Positions 24,480 to 35,941 of a DNA stretch of 64,000 nucleotides are shown piece after piece (the first letter of the stretch is position 1; each line of letters opens with the position of its first letter). A program made the translations under genes and the position numbers. A model generated the notes under the pieces. It was not told the origin of the DNA and ran no database searches. It saw only the letters and a list, made by a program, of their open reading frames with translations. This DNA is from Pseudomonas sp. PSE14. GTDB lineage: Bacteria > Pseudomonadota > Gammaproteobacteria > Pseudomonadales > Pseudomonadaceae. Where the stretch lies: the NCBI RefSeq assembly GCF_029203285.1, contig NZ_CP115669.1, positions 1,674,001-1,738,000 on the forward strand. The letters are read 5' to 3'.

Positions 24480-25514
24480 ATGGATTGGCGTCAGGTCCGT
24501 GAGATCACCGGGGTGCGTTACCTGCTCGATACCGCCCGCGACAGCGGGCTGGCGCCGGAGGCCTGCCTGGTGGGCAGCGCCATCGCGCTGGCGGATCTGC
24601 AGTCGCGCGCGGTACGCATCCAGGCTTGGCAGGAGCTGGCGGTGATCCGCAATGTGCTGCAGCACATCGGCCGTCCCGGCCTGGGGCTGGTCGCCGGGCA
24701 GCGCTACCACCTGACTTCCCTGGGCCACCTGGGCTTCACCATGCTCGCCAGCCGCACCCTGCAGGAGGCGTTCGAGACCTTCGGGCGCTTCCAGAGCCTG
24801 GCGCTGACCCTCTGCCCGGTGAGCAGCGAGCCCGAGGCACGTGGCGTCTGGCTGGTCTACGACGATACGGTGCTGCCCGAGGATGCACGGCCCTTCGTGG
24901 TGGAGCGCGGCATCGCCGGGTGCCTGCAATTGTCGCGGGAGCTGTTGCAGCGCTCGATACAGCCGTTGGCCATCGAGTTGAAGAGCGTTGAGCCGACGGA
25001 CCTCACGCCGTTCCGCGAGCTGTTCGGACTGGTTCCGCGCTTCGCCGCGCCACGCAACGCGATGCTGTTCTCCATGCAGGATCTGCTCGCGCCGCTGCCG
25101 CAAGCGCACATCAGCGCCCGCGACAGTGGTGAGCAGTTGTGCGAGCAGCTATGCGGCGAACTGGCGCTGACCCTCGCCGTCACACCGACTGCGCGCCAGG
25201 TGCAGCAACTGCTGCTGCGCGAATCCGCCAGTCTGTTGGGCGGTGCCGAGGTGGCCGGGCGGCTGGGCTTGTCCGAACGCACCTTGCAGCGGCGCCTGGC
25301 GGAGGAGGGGCAGAGCCTGCAGGCGCTCAACGATGGCATCAAGCAGCGGCTCGCGGAGCGCCTGCTGCAGGAGTCGCGTATGGACCTGCACGAAGTCGCC
25401 CAGTGCCTGGGGTATGCTGAGGCGGCCAGTTTCTCCCGCGCGTTCCAGCGCTGGACGGGGCAGTCGCCGGGACGCTGGAAGCGTCAGGCGGCGCTTGCCC
25501 TACGCCAAGGTTGA
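24480..25514 (+). CDS. AraC-family transcriptional regulator (OruR-like)
   Basis: A 344-residue regulator with the Arabinose_bd-type N-terminal domain found in OruR/ArgR-like pseudomonad regulators (residues about 20-205, including HLGFTMLASRTLQEAFETFG). The C-terminal AraC HTH is at about 235-340 (AGRLGLSERTLQRRLAEEGQ, LHEVAQCLGYAEAASFSRAF, QRWTGQSPGRWK). It is divergent from the TauD-type/MhpD-like pair across a 135-bp gap and probably controls it. No effector can be named. Confidence 0.88.
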   Translation: MDWRQVREITGVRYLLDTARDSGLAPEACLVGSAIALADLQSRAVRIQAWQELAVIRNVLQHIGRPGLGLVAGQRYHLTSLGHLGFTMLASRTLQEAFETFGRFQSLALTLCPVSSEPEARGVWLVYDDTVLPEDARPFVVERGIAGCLQLSRELLQRSIQPLAIELKSVEPTDLTPFRELFGLVPRFAAPRNAMLFSMQDLLAPLPQAHISARDSGEQLCEQLCGELALTLAVTPTARQVQQLLLRESASLLGGAEVAGRLGLSERTLQRRLAEEGQSLQALNDGIKQRLAERLLQESRMDLHEVAQCLGYAEAASFSRAFQRWTGQSPGRWKRQAALALRQG

Positions 25515-25521
25515 GCTTGGT

Positions 25522-25672
25522 GTAGGGCGTACAACCGTTCGCGGTTGTACGCCGTTACGCCTGTCTCATCGCCAACTTCGTGGTTGACCGTGGCCAATGA
25601 TTCCCGGATCGAACCCGTGCGGGGCAGGGCCAAGGTCAATCGGCGTATAACGCGGAGCGTTATACGCCCTAC
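25522..25672. repeat. 151-bp two-hairpin element, copy B
   Basis: It runs from GTAGGGCGTACAACCGTTCG to GGAGCGTTATACGCCCTAC and is the same length as copy A. Interior motifs CTCATCGCCAACTTCG, TGGCCAATGATTCCCGGATC and GGCCAAGGTCAATCGGC are shared with copy C. Confidence 0.85.
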
Positions 25673-25690
25673 GCACAGGTTGAGTTTGGT

Positions 25691-25842
25691 GTAGGGCGTA
25701 CAACCGTTCGCGGTTGTACGCCGTTACGCCTGTCTCATTGCCAACCTCGTGGTTGACCGTGGCCAATGATTCCCGGATCGAACCCGAGTGGGGCACGGCC
25801 AAGGTCATTCGGCACATAACGTCGAACGTTATACGTCCCTGT
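25691..25842. repeat. 151-bp two-hairpin element, copy C (right end decayed)
   Basis: It is a direct tandem repeat of copy B with a unit length of 169 bp including the leader. The right hairpin is degraded (GGCACATAACGTCGAACGTT, ATACGTCCCTGTC), while the left hairpin is intact. Confidence 0.8.
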
Positions 25843-25927
25843 CTCAACCCATCCTGCGGTTCCGTCGTCTGCAAACTCCGCCGACCGCAGAGGCCGGATC
25901 GACATCGCCCGAATCTTTCCGCCCGGC

Positions 25928-25955
25928 AAAAAAAAGACCGGCCCGAAGGCCGGTC
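25928..25955 (-). terminator. Terminator of the phhABC operon
   Basis: The stem GACCGGCC / GGCCGGTC with a CGAA loop is followed on the minus strand by eight T residues. It lies 17 bp after the phhC stop. Confidence 0.9.
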
Positions 25956-25972
25956 CAGGGAGAGACGATAAA

Positions 25973-27169
25973 TCAGCGGCAGACGCTGGCAATGGCCAGC
26001 GCCAGGTCGCCCAGGCGTTCGGCGTCGAGCCCGGCGATGTTGGCGCGGCCGCTGCCGACCATGTACACGCTGTGCTCTTCACGCAGGCGGCGCACCTGTT
26101 CCGGCGTCAGGCCGGTGTAGGAGAACATGCCGCGCTGGATGGCGACGTGCGCGAAGCGCTCGGCCAGGCCGTGCGGGCGCAGTGCCTCCACCAGCCCCAG
26201 GCGCAGGTCGGCGATGCGCGCACGCATGCCGTCCAGTTCGTCCAGCCAGAGCGCCTTGAGGTCCGCGTCGCCGAGGATGGTGGCAACCACTTCGGCGCCG
26301 TGGGCGGGCGGGGTGGACCAGAGGTTGCGGGCCATCAGCGCCAGTTGGCTGCGCACGTCGGTGAGCTTGGCGGCACTGCCTGCACAGACGATCAGCGCGC
26401 CGGTGCGCTCGCGGTAGAGGCCGAAGTTCTTCGAGCAGGAACTGGTGATCAGCATTTCCGACAGGCTGTCGGCGAACAGCCGCACGGCGCGGGCGTCTTC
26501 CTCCAGACCATCGCCCAGGCCCTGGTAGGCGAAGTCCAGCAACGGCAACAGCTCGCGACGGCGCACCACGTCCAGCACGCGTTGCCAGTCGTTGTAGGCC
26601 AGGTCGAAGCCGGTGGGGTTGTGGCAGCAGGCGTGCAGCAGCACCACGTCGCCATGGGGCACGCGCTCCAGGGCGCTGAGCATGGCTTCCACGTCGAGAC
26701 GGTTGTCGGCATCGACGTAGGGGTAATGCGACACGCGCACTCCGGCGGCGGCGAACAGGCTTTCGTGGATCGGCCAGGTCGGGTCGCTCAGCCAGATGCT
26801 CCTGCCCGGCAGGCAGTGGGCGATGAAGTCCGCCGCCAGACGCAGGGCGCCGGTGCCGCCCGGGGTCTGGGTGGCGTCGGCGCGCTGGGTGGCCAGCAGG
26901 CGCGAGTCGGTGCCCAGCACCAGCTCGCACAGGCGGGCGGCGAACAGCGCGTCACCGTGGCCGCCGACGTAGCTCTTGGTGGTCTCGGTTTCCACCAGGC
27001 GCTGCTCGGCGAGCTTCACCGCGCGGGGGATCGGCGTCAGGCCCTGGGCGTCCTTGTAGACGCCCACGCCAAGGTCGAGCCGCGCCGGGTTCGGGTCGGC
27101 CCGGTAGGCGTCGAGCAGGCCCAGGATCGGGTCGCCCGGCACGCGGGTGACCTTGGCGAAATGACTCAT
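25973..27169 (-). CDS. phhC: Aromatic amino acid aminotransferase
   Basis: A 398-residue PLP-dependent class I aminotransferase. It converts tyrosine to 4-hydroxyphenylpyruvate (and phenylalanine to phenylpyruvate) with 2-oxoglutarate. The PLP lysine is Lys247 in [24 protein letters not shown] near residue 183 and [12 protein letters not shown] near 211 are the aspartate/tyrosine aminotransferase signatures, and Arg386-type substrate contact is expected in the [12 protein letters not shown] end. Its ATG overlaps the phhB stop (ATGA). It is the last gene of phhABC and ends in a strong terminator. Its product feeds the Hpd encoded at 7801-8886. Confidence 0.96.
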   Translation of the reverse strand: MSHFAKVTRVPGDPILGLLDAYRADPNPARLDLGVGVYKDAQGLTPIPRAVKLAEQRLVETETTKSYVGGHGDALFAARLCELVLGTDSRLLATQRADATQTPGGTGALRLAADFIAHCLPGRSIWLSDPTWPIHESLFAAAGVRVSHYPYVDADNRLDVEAMLSALERVPHGDVVLLHACCHNPTGFDLAYNDWQRVLDVVRRRELLPLLDFAYQGLGDGLEEDARAVRLFADSLSEMLITSSCSKNFGLYRERTGALIVCAGSAAKLTDVRSQLALMARNLWSTPPAHGAEVVATILGDADLKALWLDELDGMRARIADLRLGLVEALRPHGLAERFAHVAIQRGMFSYTGLTPEQVRRLREEHSVYMVGSGRANIAGLDAERLGDLALAIASVCR

Positions 27170-27522
27170 TTGCGGCCCTCGGCGGTCTGCGCCACCTCGT
27201 CGGTGCGGGCGGCCATGATGAAGTCGTTGCGGTGCAAGCCCTTGAGCTCATGGCTCCACCAGGTGACGGTGACCTTGCCCCACTGGGTCAGCAGGTCGGG
27301 GTGGTGGCCTTCTTTCTCGGCGATGGCGCCGATGGCGTTGGTGAAGGCCAGGGCATGGCGGAAGTTCTTGAACAGGAAGACGCGTTCCAGCTCCATGTGG
27401 CCGTCGCGGACTTCGATGTTCCAGTCCGGAATCTGCTTGATCAGGACGGCCAGTTCTTCGTCGGAGACCTTCGGGGCGTCGGCGCGGCAGGCTTCGCAAT
27501 GGGCTTGGGTGAGTGCGGTCAT
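27166..27522 (-). CDS. phhB: Pterin-4a-carbinolamine dehydratase
   Basis: A 118-residue enzyme that dehydrates 4a-hydroxytetrahydropterin and so regenerates the cofactor used by phenylalanine hydroxylase. Family residues are clear: [21 protein letters not shown] (about residues 32-52), [20 protein letters not shown] with the catalytic EKEGHHP motif at about 70-76, and [18 protein letters not shown]. It lies 111 bp downstream of phhA and overlaps phhC by 4 bp. Confidence 0.96.
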   Translation of the reverse strand: MTALTQAHCEACRADAPKVSDEELAVLIKQIPDWNIEVRDGHMELERVFLFKNFRHALAFTNAIGAIAEKEGHHPDLLTQWGKVTVTWWSHELKGLHRNDFIMAARTDEVAQTAEGRK

Positions 27523-27633
27523 GGGGTTCTCCTAGATAGGGGCCTTGTTGGGGGCATAGGAGTGGGCTCGCGGACCATCTTAGGCTCGCGGGCACGTCTC
27601 ATCCTAGGCACAGATGGGGGTATTTGCAGCGGA

Positions 27634-28422
27634 TCAGGCGGCTTGCTTGGGCGGAAATTTCGGCGCGTGCAGGCCCAGGTGCATGGCCTCGCGGACCAGC
27701 GCCATGATGTCCTGGTGGGCCAGTTCGAACAGGCGCTTGAGCTCCGGCAGGACGAAGTACAGCGGCTGCAGGATGTCGATGCGGTACGGGGTGCGCATGC
27801 ATTCCAGCGGGTCGAACGCCTGGCGCTCGGGCTCGTCGGAGAGGCTGTAGACGGTCTCTTTCGGCGAGGAAAGGATGCCGCCGCCGTAGATGCGTACGCC
27901 CTGGGATGTGTCGAGCAGGCCGAATTCGATGGTCATCCAGTACAGGCGGGCGAGGTACACGCGCTCTTCCTTGCTGGCGGCCAGGCCGAGCTTGCCGTAG
28001 GTGTGGGTGAATTCGGCGAACCAGGGGTTGGTCAGCAGCGGGCAGTGGCCGAAGATCTCGTGGAAGATGTCCGGTTCCTGCAGGTAGTCCAGTTCTTCCG
28101 GGGTGCGGATGAAGGTGGCCACCGGGAATTGCTGGCTGGCCAGCAGTTCGAAGAAGGTCTGGAAGGGAATCAGCGCCGGCACCCGCGCCACGCGCCAGCC
28201 GGTGGTGGATTGCAGCACCCGGTTGATTTCGCCCAGTTGCGGGATGCGGTCATGGGGTAGGCCGAGTTGTTCGATGCCGTCCAGGTATTCCTGACAAGCG
28301 CGGCCCTCGATCACTTTCAGTTGGCGGGTGATCAGGGTGTTCCAGACCTGGTGTTCGGCTTCGGGGTAATGGATGAAACCGTGTTCGTCAGGTTGGCGGG
28401 CCACGTACTGCGTTGTCTTCAT
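27634..28422 (-). CDS. phhA: Phenylalanine 4-monooxygenase
   Basis: A 262-residue monomer-type bacterial phenylalanine hydroxylase, the usual Pseudomonas length. It converts phenylalanine to tyrosine with tetrahydropterin and O2. The iron ligands are His121 and His126 in DIFHEIFGHCPLL and Glu165 in YWMTIEFGLL. The regulatory ACT domain of the animal enzyme is absent, as in all short bacterial forms. The ATG at 28422 (MKTTQYVARQ) is preferred; the frame runs on upstream through the promoter, where no family sequence is present. First gene of phhABC, divergent from phhR, with a PhhR-type box in the gap. Confidence 0.97.
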   Translation of the reverse strand: MKTTQYVARQPDEHGFIHYPEAEHQVWNTLITRQLKVIEGRACQEYLDGIEQLGLPHDRIPQLGEINRVLQSTTGWRVARVPALIPFQTFFELLASQQFPVATFIRTPEELDYLQEPDIFHEIFGHCPLLTNPWFAEFTHTYGKLGLAASKEERVYLARLYWMTIEFGLLDTSQGVRIYGGGILSSPKETVYSLSDEPERQAFDPLECMRTPYRIDILQPLYFVLPELKRLFELAHQDIMALVREAMHLGLHAPKFPPKQAA

Positions 28423-28533
28423 GGGTCCTCCGGCTTCGAGGCCTTGTTGTTGTGATGGACCAAGAAATAGCGCGGTCGATGTCGGCGCACAGCCCCCGGA
28501 TAGAGCCTTGGTGTCCCGGATAGCCGATGATTC

Positions 28534-28551
28534 CGTAAAGAAATGATTACG
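28534..28551. promoter_or_regulatory. PhhR/TyrR-type box between phhA and phhR
   Basis: CGTAAA-GAAATG-ATTACG fits TGTAAA-N6-TTTACA with the core GTAA/TTAC intact. It partly overlaps a second small palindrome, TTACGC-TTCG-GCGTAA at 28547-28562. It lies about 112 bp upstream of phhA and is the expected PhhR binding site. Confidence 0.65.
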
Positions 28552-28682
28552 CTTCGGCGTAAAAGCACCCGAGCACGGCTTGAAGGTGCGTCCAGGTGTC
28601 ACATATTCTTGACGGAAATTTCCGGCTGCCTTGTGAAAATCCACGCCGGAACGCCCATCAGAACCACAATCACGGGCCCGCC

Positions 28683-30245
28683 ATGCGTATCAAAGTGCAC
28701 TGCCAGAACCGCGTCGGCATCCTGCGCGACATCCTCAACCTGCTGGTCGACTACGGCATCAACGTCAACCGCGGCGAAGTCGGCGGCGAGCAGGGCAACG
28801 CCATCTACCTGCTCTGCCCGAACCTCATCAACCTGCAGTTCCAGTCGCTCAAGCCCAAGCTCGAAGCGGTGCCTGGCGTATTCGGCGTCAAGCGCGTCGG
28901 CCTGATGCCCAGCGAGCGTCGTCACCTGGAACTGAACGCGCTGCTGGCGGCGCTGGATTTCCCGGTGCTGTCGATCGACATGGCCGGGCAGATCGTGGCG
29001 GGCAACCGGGCGGCCGCGCAGTTGTTGGGCGTACGCGTCGACGAGGTGCCGGGCATTCCGCTGTCGCGCTACGTGGAGGACCTCGACCTGCCGGAGCTGG
29101 TGCGGGCCAACAAGGCGCGCATCAATGGCCTGCGGGTGAAGGTAAAGGGCGACGTATTCCTGGCCGACATTGCGCCGCTACAGTCCGAGCATGACGAAAG
29201 CGAAGCGCTGGCCGGCGCCGTGCTGACGCTGCACCGCGCCGACCGTGTCGGCGAGCGCATCTACAACGTGCGGCGCCTGGAGCTGCGCGGCTTCGACAGC
29301 ATCTTCCAGAGCTCGCGGGTGATGGCCGCCGTGGTGCGCGAGGCGCGCCGCATGGCGCCGTTGGACGCACCGCTGCTGATCGAAGGCGAGACCGGCACCG
29401 GCAAGGAGCTGCTGGCTCGCGCCTGCCACCTGGCCAGCCCGCGCGGGCAGTCGCCGTTCATGGCGCTGAACTGCGCCGGCCTGCCCGAATCCATGGCCGA
29501 GACCGAACTGTTCGGTTACGGCCCCGGCGCCTTCGAAGGCGCGCGCCCGGAGGGCAAGCTCGGCCTGCTGGAACTGACCGCTGGCGGCACGCTGTTCCTC
29601 GATGGCGTGGGGGAGATGAGTCCGCGTCTGCAGGCCAAGCTGTTGCGCTTCCTGCAGGACGGTTGCTTCCGCCGCGTAGGCAGCGACGAGGAGGTGTACC
29701 TCGACGTGCGGGTGATCTGCGCCACCCAGGTCGACCTGTCCGAGCTCTGCACCAAGGGCGAATTCCGCCAGGACCTTTACCACCGCCTCAACGTGCTGTC
29801 GCTGCACATCCCGCCGTTGCGCGAATGCCTCGACGGTCTGGAACCGCTGGTGGAGCACTTCCTCGACCAGGCCAGCCGGCAGATCGGCTGCCCACTGCCC
29901 AGGCTCGCCCCGCAGGCGCTGGACCGCCTCGGCCGCTACCACTGGCCGGGCAATGTGCGGCAGCTGGAGAATGTGCTGTTCCAGGCGGTTTCGTTGTGCG
30001 AGGGCGGCACCATCAAGCCCGAGCATATCCGCCTGCCGGATTATGGTGCGCCACACCCGTTGGGCGACTTCTCCCTGGAGGGCGGGTTGGACGTCATCGT
30101 CGGGCGCTTCGAGAAGGCGGTGCTGGAGCGGCTCTATCGTGAGCATCCGAGCAGCCGGCAGTTGGGCAAGCGGTTGGGGGTGTCGCACACGACCATTGCC
30201 AATAAGCTGCGTCAGCATGGGTTAGGGCAGAGCGACGAACCGTAG
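28683..30245 (+). CDS. phhR: Transcriptional regulator PhhR (TyrR-like, sigma-54 activator family)
   Basis: A 520-residue regulator of aromatic amino acid catabolism. Residues 1-75 form an ACT domain (MRIKVHCQNRVGILRDILNL), about 80-190 a PAS domain, and about 205-440 an AAA+ domain with Walker A GETGTGKEL. The C-terminus holds a TyrR-type HTH (SRQLGKRLGVSHTTIANKLR). The sigma-54 contact motif GAFTGA reads GAFEGA here, so sigma-54 interaction may be altered or lost, as in TyrR. Divergent from phhABC. The TAG stop is also the first bases of a GTAGGGCGAATAACGC repeat. Confidence 0.95.
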   Translation: MRIKVHCQNRVGILRDILNLLVDYGINVNRGEVGGEQGNAIYLLCPNLINLQFQSLKPKLEAVPGVFGVKRVGLMPSERRHLELNALLAALDFPVLSIDMAGQIVAGNRAAAQLLGVRVDEVPGIPLSRYVEDLDLPELVRANKARINGLRVKVKGDVFLADIAPLQSEHDESEALAGAVLTLHRADRVGERIYNVRRLELRGFDSIFQSSRVMAAVVREARRMAPLDAPLLIEGETGTGKELLARACHLASPRGQSPFMALNCAGLPESMAETELFGYGPGAFEGARPEGKLGLLELTAGGTLFLDGVGEMSPRLQAKLLRFLQDGCFRRVGSDEEVYLDVRVICATQVDLSELCTKGEFRQDLYHRLNVLSLHIPPLRECLDGLEPLVEHFLDQASRQIGCPLPRLAPQALDRLGRYHWPGNVRQLENVLFQAVSLCEGGTIKPEHIRLPDYGAPHPLGDFSLEGGLDVIVGRFEKAVLERLYREHPSSRQLGKRLGVSHTTIANKLRQHGLGQSDEP

Positions 30246-30275
30246 GGCGAATAACGCCTCTGGCGTTATCCGCCG
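30242..30275. repeat. GTAGGGCGAATAACGC hairpin repeat fused to the phhR stop
   Basis: GTAGGGCGAATAACGCC-TCT-GGCGTTATCCGCC is the left-half hairpin of the element at 6278-6343. The phhR TAG (30243-30245) lies inside it. Confidence 0.75.
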
Positions 30276-30287
30276 TATCAGGGGTAG

Positions 30288-30556
30288 GTGTTTCTGCGCC
30301 GCTTCGGTGTGTGCTGGGAGATTTTGTTTCGCCCTCTCGGGCGAGTCCCTTTTGTCAAACGACACAAAAGGAACCAAAAGGTCTCGTCCCGGCATCCGGC
30401 CCCGGCTTCGCCGGGATCCCCTCCTTCCGGTATCACTCCGAGGGTCGGCGTAGAAGGGCCATCCCTGGCCCTCTACGCCTCTCGCGGCATCCATGCCGCT
30501 CGCCCCTCTGCGCAATACCTCCACTCGGCCTCCTGACGGGACTCTGCGCGCGCCTG
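30288..30556 (-). repeat. Long structured intergenic repeat, copy 2 (inverted)
   Basis: Read on the minus strand it starts GCGCAGAGTCCCGTCAGGAG, as copy 1 does, and ends near CACACCGAAGCGGCGCAG. The core stem is CCTTTTGT / ACAAAAGG (30348-30355 and 30364-30371) with the loop GTCGTTTG on the minus strand, followed by TCGCCCGAGAGGGCGAAAC. Confidence 0.8.
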
Positions 30557-30590
30557 CGACTCTGGCTGCTTCATGCAGGACTGCTCTTGG

Positions 30591-30662
30591 TAGGAGCGAG
30601 CTTGTTCGCGAACCCGCCTGACGCCGGCCCTGCCGGCGGATCGCGGAGAAGCTCCGTTCCTA
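30591..30662. repeat. REP doublet, degenerate
   Basis: The left arm GTAGGAGCGAGCTTGTTCGC is near-intact. The right arm GCGGAGAAGCTCCGTTCCTA is diverged. Confidence 0.65.
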
Positions 30663-30729
30663 TGGGCGCAAAAGCAGCTCGGAGCAGGACGCTCTGCTTT
30701 TGCTCAGACTTCCAGAGAAATCTCCGCGC

Positions 30730-31010
30730 GCACCGAAGCGCCCCTTCAGGAGGCCGAGAGGAATCGGAGTTTCAGGGGTTGAGCGGCATGGATGCCGCGA
30801 GAGCCGCGATGGGCCAGGGATGGCCCTTCGCGGCGAGCCCCTGAAACTTCGATGGAGCGAGGGAAGTCCCGCGAAGCGGGACCCGGATGATGAGGCAAAG
30901 ACCTTTGGTTACTTTCTGTCGTTTGAGAAAGTGACTCGCCCGAGGGGGCGAAACAAAATATCCCAACACACACCGAAGCGACGCAGAAACACCGATCAAG
31001 ACGGCGGATA
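30730..31010 (+). repeat. Long structured intergenic repeat, copy 3
   Basis: It starts near CACCGAAGCGCCCCTTCAGG and ends near CACACCGAAGCGACGCAG. The core stem is ACTTTCT / AGAAAGT (30911-30917 and 30926-30932) around GTCGTTTG, followed by CGCCCGAGGGGGCGAAAC. The GGGCCAGGGATGGCCC hairpin and a CCCGCGAAGCGGG hairpin are also present. Confidence 0.78.
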
Positions 31011-31037
31011 ACACTTTAGGCGCTACTTTCCCCTACA

Positions 31038-31067
31038 AAGAGCATCGCGGACGGAGTCCGCTCCTAC
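31038..31067. repeat. Inverted copy of the 6241-6270 hairpin repeat
   Basis: AAGAGCATCGCGGACGGAGT followed by CCGCTCCTAC is the reverse complement of the sequence at 6241-6270. Confidence 0.65.
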
Positions 31068-31086
31068 AAAACCATGCCGTCGTGAA

Positions 31087-31461
31087 TCACCAGGTCTTCG
31101 GCCGATACCCCTTCACACACGCCCGCACTTCATCGTCGATCACATTGCCGGGCTTGATGCACTGGGCCAGCGTGCGCGGGCTGTCGCTGTAGCGCGAAGG
31201 GGCAGGGGCGGCGGTCTCCGCCGTGGGCGCCAGGCCCAGGCGGCTTTGCAGCAGCACCCAGCGCTGCTGCAGCCAGAGCTGGCTGGCCGGGTCGCGCCAG
31301 AGGGCCGTACCCGTGGCGATGAGCAGCAGCGGGATGAGCAGCCAGAGCAGCGGCTTGATCCACACGCGCCAATTGCGCCGAGATTTCGCTTCCTGCTCAG
31401 CTTGCTTCTGGTTCTGTTGCTTGACCTGCTGCCAGTACCAGTCGCGGTCTTTTTCGCTCAT
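31087..31461 (-). CDS. Small single-pass membrane protein, unknown function
   Basis: A 124-residue protein. A charged, Gln/Lys/Glu-rich N-terminal coil (residues 1-30, WYWQQVKQQNQKQAEQEAKS) precedes one membrane helix (about residues 36-54, PLLWLLIPLLLIATGTALW). A roughly 70-residue C-terminal part follows with two Cys (LAQCIKP, VRACVKGYRP). I do not recognise a family. It is divergent from the lhr helicase gene with 110 bp between starts, an arrangement I recall for P. aeruginosa. A periplasmic location of the C-terminal part is plausible from the charge distribution. Confidence 0.75.
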   Translation of the reverse strand: MSEKDRDWYWQQVKQQNQKQAEQEAKSRRNWRVWIKPLLWLLIPLLLIATGTALWRDPASQLWLQQRWVLLQSRLGLAPTAETAAPAPSRYSDSPRTLAQCIKPGNVIDDEVRACVKGYRPKTW

Positions 31462-31571
31462 GTCAGTCCGTCCGAGTGCCGTTCTGCGCAGCGTAGCGGG
31501 AAGCGCGATTGGCGGCGAGCCACGATCGGCGGTCCTTGTGACGGGCATCGCGCGCCACCATAGTTGAGGTC

Positions 31572-35885
<4,314 letters not shown>

Positions 35886-35941
35886 CAGGACCAAGGCTGG
35901 CTTACACTCAGCGACACCCACTTCTTTTCGATGAGACTGCG

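Larger units (their letters stand above)
25515..25927. other. Intergenic region with tandem copies of the 151-bp element
   Basis: This gap between the AraC gene and the phhC terminator holds copies B and C of the 151-bp element, including their shared leader (AGGTTGAG-TTGGT). After copy C, 25843-25927 shows nothing recognisable. Confidence 0.7.
30246..31086. other. Gene-free, repeat-packed intergenic region
   Basis: About 840 bp between phhR and the small membrane protein gene hold a hairpin repeat (30242-30275), copies 2 and 3 of the long structured repeat in opposite orientation (30288-30556 and 30730-31010), a REP doublet between them (30591-30662), and an inverted copy of the 6241-6270 hairpin (31038-31067). 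No open frame here has a family signature or a plausible ribosome site. Confidence 0.75.
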
